The position numbers were made by a program, and so were the translations under genes. From CAZBXD01 sp965216395 (lineage in GTDB: Bacteria; Pseudomonadota; Alphaproteobacteria; Micavibrionales; SZUA-601): a stretch of DNA of 64,000 bases. The DNA is taken from contig OZ244156.1 of the NCBI GenBank assembly GCA_965216395.1, positions 1,240,001 to 1,304,000 on the forward strand, read 5' to 3'. The notes beneath the pieces were generated by a model. That model had not been told where the DNA came from and did not search any database. It saw nothing but the letters and a program-made list of their open reading frames with translations. Positions within the stretch are counted from its first letter, which is position 1; each line of letters starts with the position of its first letter. Below are positions 61,735 to 64,000 of this stretch, piece after piece.

Positions 61735-63758
61735 TGGTAACGTTCTTCAAAGAATTGTTTTACAGCTTCGAACTCGATTAATAATTCATCTAACAATAGT
61801 TTTTTATTCTCATCAGAATCTTCATATGCTTGTTCTAATTTCAAACATTTTTCTGAAAGTTTTTCAGCACCAAGATTAGCAGAAGCGCCTTTTAATTTAT
61901 GAGCTGCTTTTCGCCATATTTCAGAATCACCATTTTTAACATGATCTTTCAATTCAGTAACAGAAACTTTTCCCGCACTATCAAACATTTCAAAAATCAT
62001 TTTTTCTTCTTCATCGTCACCATCTGTAAACTGATCTAAGTGATCTAAGTTAATGATTAGACTGGTTTCTTTGATTTCTTTGGTTTCTGTTTTTGAAACA
62101 AATATTCTATCCTCTTTTTCAGCTTTCTCTATCATATCAGCCCGTAACCATTTCCCTAAGATCATGGTCAATTTATCAGGGTTAATAGGCTTACTCATAT
62201 AATCATCCATGCCAGAGTCAAGGCATTTTTGACGATCACCCACCATTGCATTCGCCGTCATAGCAATAATAGGAAGATGGCGGTCTGAGGTTTCATTTTT
62301 ACGCACACAGCGTGTTGTTTCATATCCATCAATTACAGGCATCTGACAATCCATAAGCACAACGTCAAAATCGTCTGTATCAATTTTTTCTAAGGCAAGT
62401 TTTCCATTATCAGCCACATCAATTGATGCAAATCCCATTTTTTTAACAAGCTTTTTTGCAAATAGTAAATTAATGGGATGGTCATCGACAATTAAAATTT
62501 TATAAGGTGAAAAATCATATTCTTCGGATGAATTGCTCATTGACTTTTCAAGAATATTGACCTCGCTTTCGCTCGCTAAAGCTAATGGAATTAAACATGT
62601 GAATTGAGAACCTTTGCCTACCACACTTTCAACACTAATCATACCGTCCATTATTTCTGTCAGTTTTTTGGTAATTGTCAATCCAAGCCCAGTGCCACCA
62701 AATTGTCGGCTGGTTGTTTCGTCGGCTTGAGTAAATTTATCAAAAATATTTTTTAACTTCTCTTTTGGAATCCCCACACCCGTATCTTCAACCCTTAAAG
62801 AAATATCAGCAAACTCATCACTCGCTTCTGCTGTCACACTGATATGAACAGAACCTTTTTCTGTAAATTTAAGCGCGTTACCAACCAGGTTTGTAACGAT
62901 TTGTCGAAGACGGGTTGGATCTCCTTTAAAATGATTTGGCGCAATAGAGCTATAATTTAAAGTAATCTCTAAACCTTTTCGTTTCGCGACAGGTTCCAAA
63001 ATTGATAATGTATCTTTTAATAAAATATGGAGGTCAAAAGGTGTTTTCTCCAAGGTCAACTCACCCGCTTCAATTTTAGAAAAGTCAAGAATATCATTGA
63101 GTAAGAGTAAAAGATTTTCACCTGAACGATGAATAGCATTCAACGATTCAAGTTGTTCTTTATCTAATTTTGTATCAAGCAAAATACTTGTTAAACCAAT
63201 GATCCCATTCATAGGTGTACGCAATTCATGGCTCATATTAGCTAAGAAATCACTTTTCGCAATATTGGCTGCATTTGCAATTTCTTGCGTACGCTTAATT
63301 TCATTTTCAAACATCTTACGGATTGTGATATCAGCTAAATAAACATTAGCAAATCTTTCCCCTTCCAACTCACTTGGAACAGCTGTGATAAAATACCATT
63401 TTGTATCAAAAGTAATTTCATGCGTTGTCAACACTTTATTCTCAGTAAGACAAGTTTTTACTTTTGAGCTAATAACTTCATCAAAACTTTCTTTATTACG
63501 TACAGAATTCAATAATTTTTTAGCCGCAGGATTTTTATAAAGAATTTCCATTTTCTCATTAAATTGAAAAATTGGGTTCGGATTCTTCTCAGGAAAATCT
63601 TGTAAACGAAGCGCTTTTTTATCAAGTTTTTCATTTATTTGATAAAGTTCATGACTTTTTTCTTCTAAAAGACGCTCAGCTTCCTTACGCGCTAAAATCA
63701 TCCGATGAAGCTTTTTTTCAAGTTGGATAATCTTTTCTTTATCTGTTTTTCCACTCAT
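61731..63758 (-). CDS. Hybrid sensor histidine kinase (PAS-HisKA-HATPase-REC-Hpt)
   Basis: A 675-residue cytosolic kinase with no membrane helix. An N-terminal coiled coil (about 5-50), PAS domain (about 55-150, 'PIFQFNEKMEILYKNPAAKK'), HisKA with His177 in 'ANMSHELRTPMNGIIG', ATPase with 'VGNALKF', 'DTGVGIP' and 'GGTGLGL' (354-360), receiver with Asp470 in 'VVLMDCQMPVIDG', and C-terminal Hpt with His620 in 'KAAHKLKGASANLGA'. Full four-step relay capacity. The lack of any sensor of its own for the outside fits control by the H-NOX encoded 10 bases upstream. Confidence 0.94.
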   Translation of the reverse strand: MSGKTDKEKIIQLEKKLHRMILARKEAERLLEEKSHELYQINEKLDKKALRLQDFPEKNPNPIFQFNEKMEILYKNPAAKKLLNSVRNKESFDEVISSKVKTCLTENKVLTTHEITFDTKWYFITAVPSELEGERFANVYLADITIRKMFENEIKRTQEIANAANIAKSDFLANMSHELRTPMNGIIGLTSILLDTKLDKEQLESLNAIHRSGENLLLLLNDILDFSKIEAGELTLEKTPFDLHILLKDTLSILEPVAKRKGLEITLNYSSIAPNHFKGDPTRLRQIVTNLVGNALKFTEKGSVHISVTAEASDEFADISLRVEDTGVGIPKEKLKNIFDKFTQADETTSRQFGGTGLGLTITKKLTEIMDGMISVESVVGKGSQFTCLIPLALASESEVNILEKSMSNSSEEYDFSPYKILIVDDHPINLLFAKKLVKKMGFASIDVADNGKLALEKIDTDDFDVVLMDCQMPVIDGYETTRCVRKNETSDRHLPIIAMTANAMVGDRQKCLDSGMDDYMSKPINPDKLTMILGKWLRADMIEKAEKEDRIFVSKTETKEIKETSLIINLDHLDQFTDGDDEEEKMIFEMFDSAGKVSVTELKDHVKNGDSEIWRKAAHKLKGASANLGAEKLSEKCLKLEQAYEDSDENKKLLLDELLIEFEAVKQFFEERYQ

Positions 63759-63768
63759 CTTTTTACTG

Positions 63769-64000
63769 TTACTTTTCTAAAATAAAGATTCTGCAATATG
63801 TATCATCCGTATTTTTATCTTCTATTTTTACGCTTATTTTCTCTTCATAAAAATCAATACATCCATATAATAATCCTTCAGCAAAGTCAGAAAAGGGCCG
63901 TTTTGATAAATATGTAACGATCATTTTATGGTCTTCGACACGAAGCGTTTCAAATTTTGGCAACTCTGCTTCTGGATAAAGTTTACGCACTTCTACATGA
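63769..64000 (-). CDS. H-NOX (heme-NO-binding) protein, C-terminal part, cut by window edge
   Basis: The last 76 or so codons of a protein whose start lies beyond 64000; the frame has no stop to the edge, and GTG 63990 is internal. Seen: 'HVEVRKLYPEAELPKFET' and the heme-propionate motif YxSxR as 'YLSKR' (63898-63912), then 'RPFSDFAEGLLYGCIDFY', all diagnostic of the HNOB/H-NOX fold. The heme-ligating His lies in the unseen part. H-NOX proteins sense NO and control an adjacent kinase or cyclase; here the partner is the hybrid kinase 10 bases downstream. Confidence 0.88.
   Translation of the reverse strand, partial: HVEVRKLYPEAELPKFETLRVEDHKMIVTYLSKRPFSDFAEGLLYGCIDFYEEKISVKIEDKNTDDTYCRIFILEK

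Noticed and set aside
1..64000. Defence islands, CRISPR arrays, insertion sequences, prophage
   Set aside because: No array-like repeats, transposase or integrase reading frames, or phage genes were seen anywhere in the window.

Overview
The window comes from the chromosome of an AT-rich, Gram-negative alphaproteobacterium that is flagellated and free-living in style. The lineage call rests on several signs: a DUF4164-zapA-6S RNA-ygfA block, a complete tolQRAB-pal-cpoB cluster, a Rickettsia-type isocitrate dehydrogenase of 485 residues, and a match to the EcfG general-stress promoter (GGAAC, 16 bases, CGTT). I cannot name the genus. There are no rRNA genes, CRISPR arrays, insertion sequences or prophage. 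The only tRNA is tRNA-Ser(GGA). Coding density is high and only one gap exceeds 300 bases (59488-60034).

Layout. 1-5 kb: the 5' part of transketolase facing out of the window, then DUF4164, zapA, 6S RNA, formyl-THF cyclo-ligase, a YmdB-type phosphoesterase, a family 4 uracil-DNA glycosylase, and a response regulator paired with an Hpt-like protein that lacks its histidine. 5-9.4 kb: yebC-ruvC-SDR-ruvA-binding protein-ruvB, a Holliday-junction operon interrupted by two unrelated genes. 9.4-13 kb: an XRE regulator with a TrmB-like effector domain, the queuosine-precursor transporter yhhQ, and an overlapping three-gene set (P-loop kinase-like protein plus two histidine phosphatases). 13-21.5 kb: ybgC-tolQRAB-pal-cpoB-tilS-ftsH, the envelope-constriction machinery, with a terminator-like hairpin inside the cpoB signal-peptide codons. 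21.6-25.3 kb: a ThiD-like protein without its catalytic Cys, tRNA-Ser, a polyprenyl synthetase and an atypical ArgRS. 25-36.5 kb: a tripartite RND efflux operon, an ArsC-like protein, thrS, and a sulP-usp-ppa operon. 36.7-53 kb: a TPS-domain exoprotein with a LamG-like domain, a CBS protein, yqhA, an nhaA-icd-M29 peptidase operon, deoA with an EamA transporter, a 2-hydroxyacid dehydrogenase, a solitary flgK carrying an inserted LamG domain, and a TauE permease. 52-57 kb: yegD, chorismate mutase, mscS, then a collapsed L,D-transpeptidase/YcbK locus.

57-64 kb is a stress and signalling region. A probable EcfG promoter precedes a PNPOx-like stress protein and a PfpI/DJ-1 protein. Then come a response regulator with an unrecognised N-terminal domain, a LuxO-like sigma-54 activator, and, convergent to it, an H-NOX (heme/NO sensor, cut by the window end), a hybrid histidine kinase and a stand-alone Hpt. 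These last four look like a complete NO-sensing phosphorelay: H-NOX to hybrid kinase to Hpt to LuxO-type regulator. The arrangement resembles the H-NOX/HqsK-LuxU-LuxO branch of Vibrio quorum sensing, here packed into one locus of an alphaproteobacterium. It is the most interesting system in the window.
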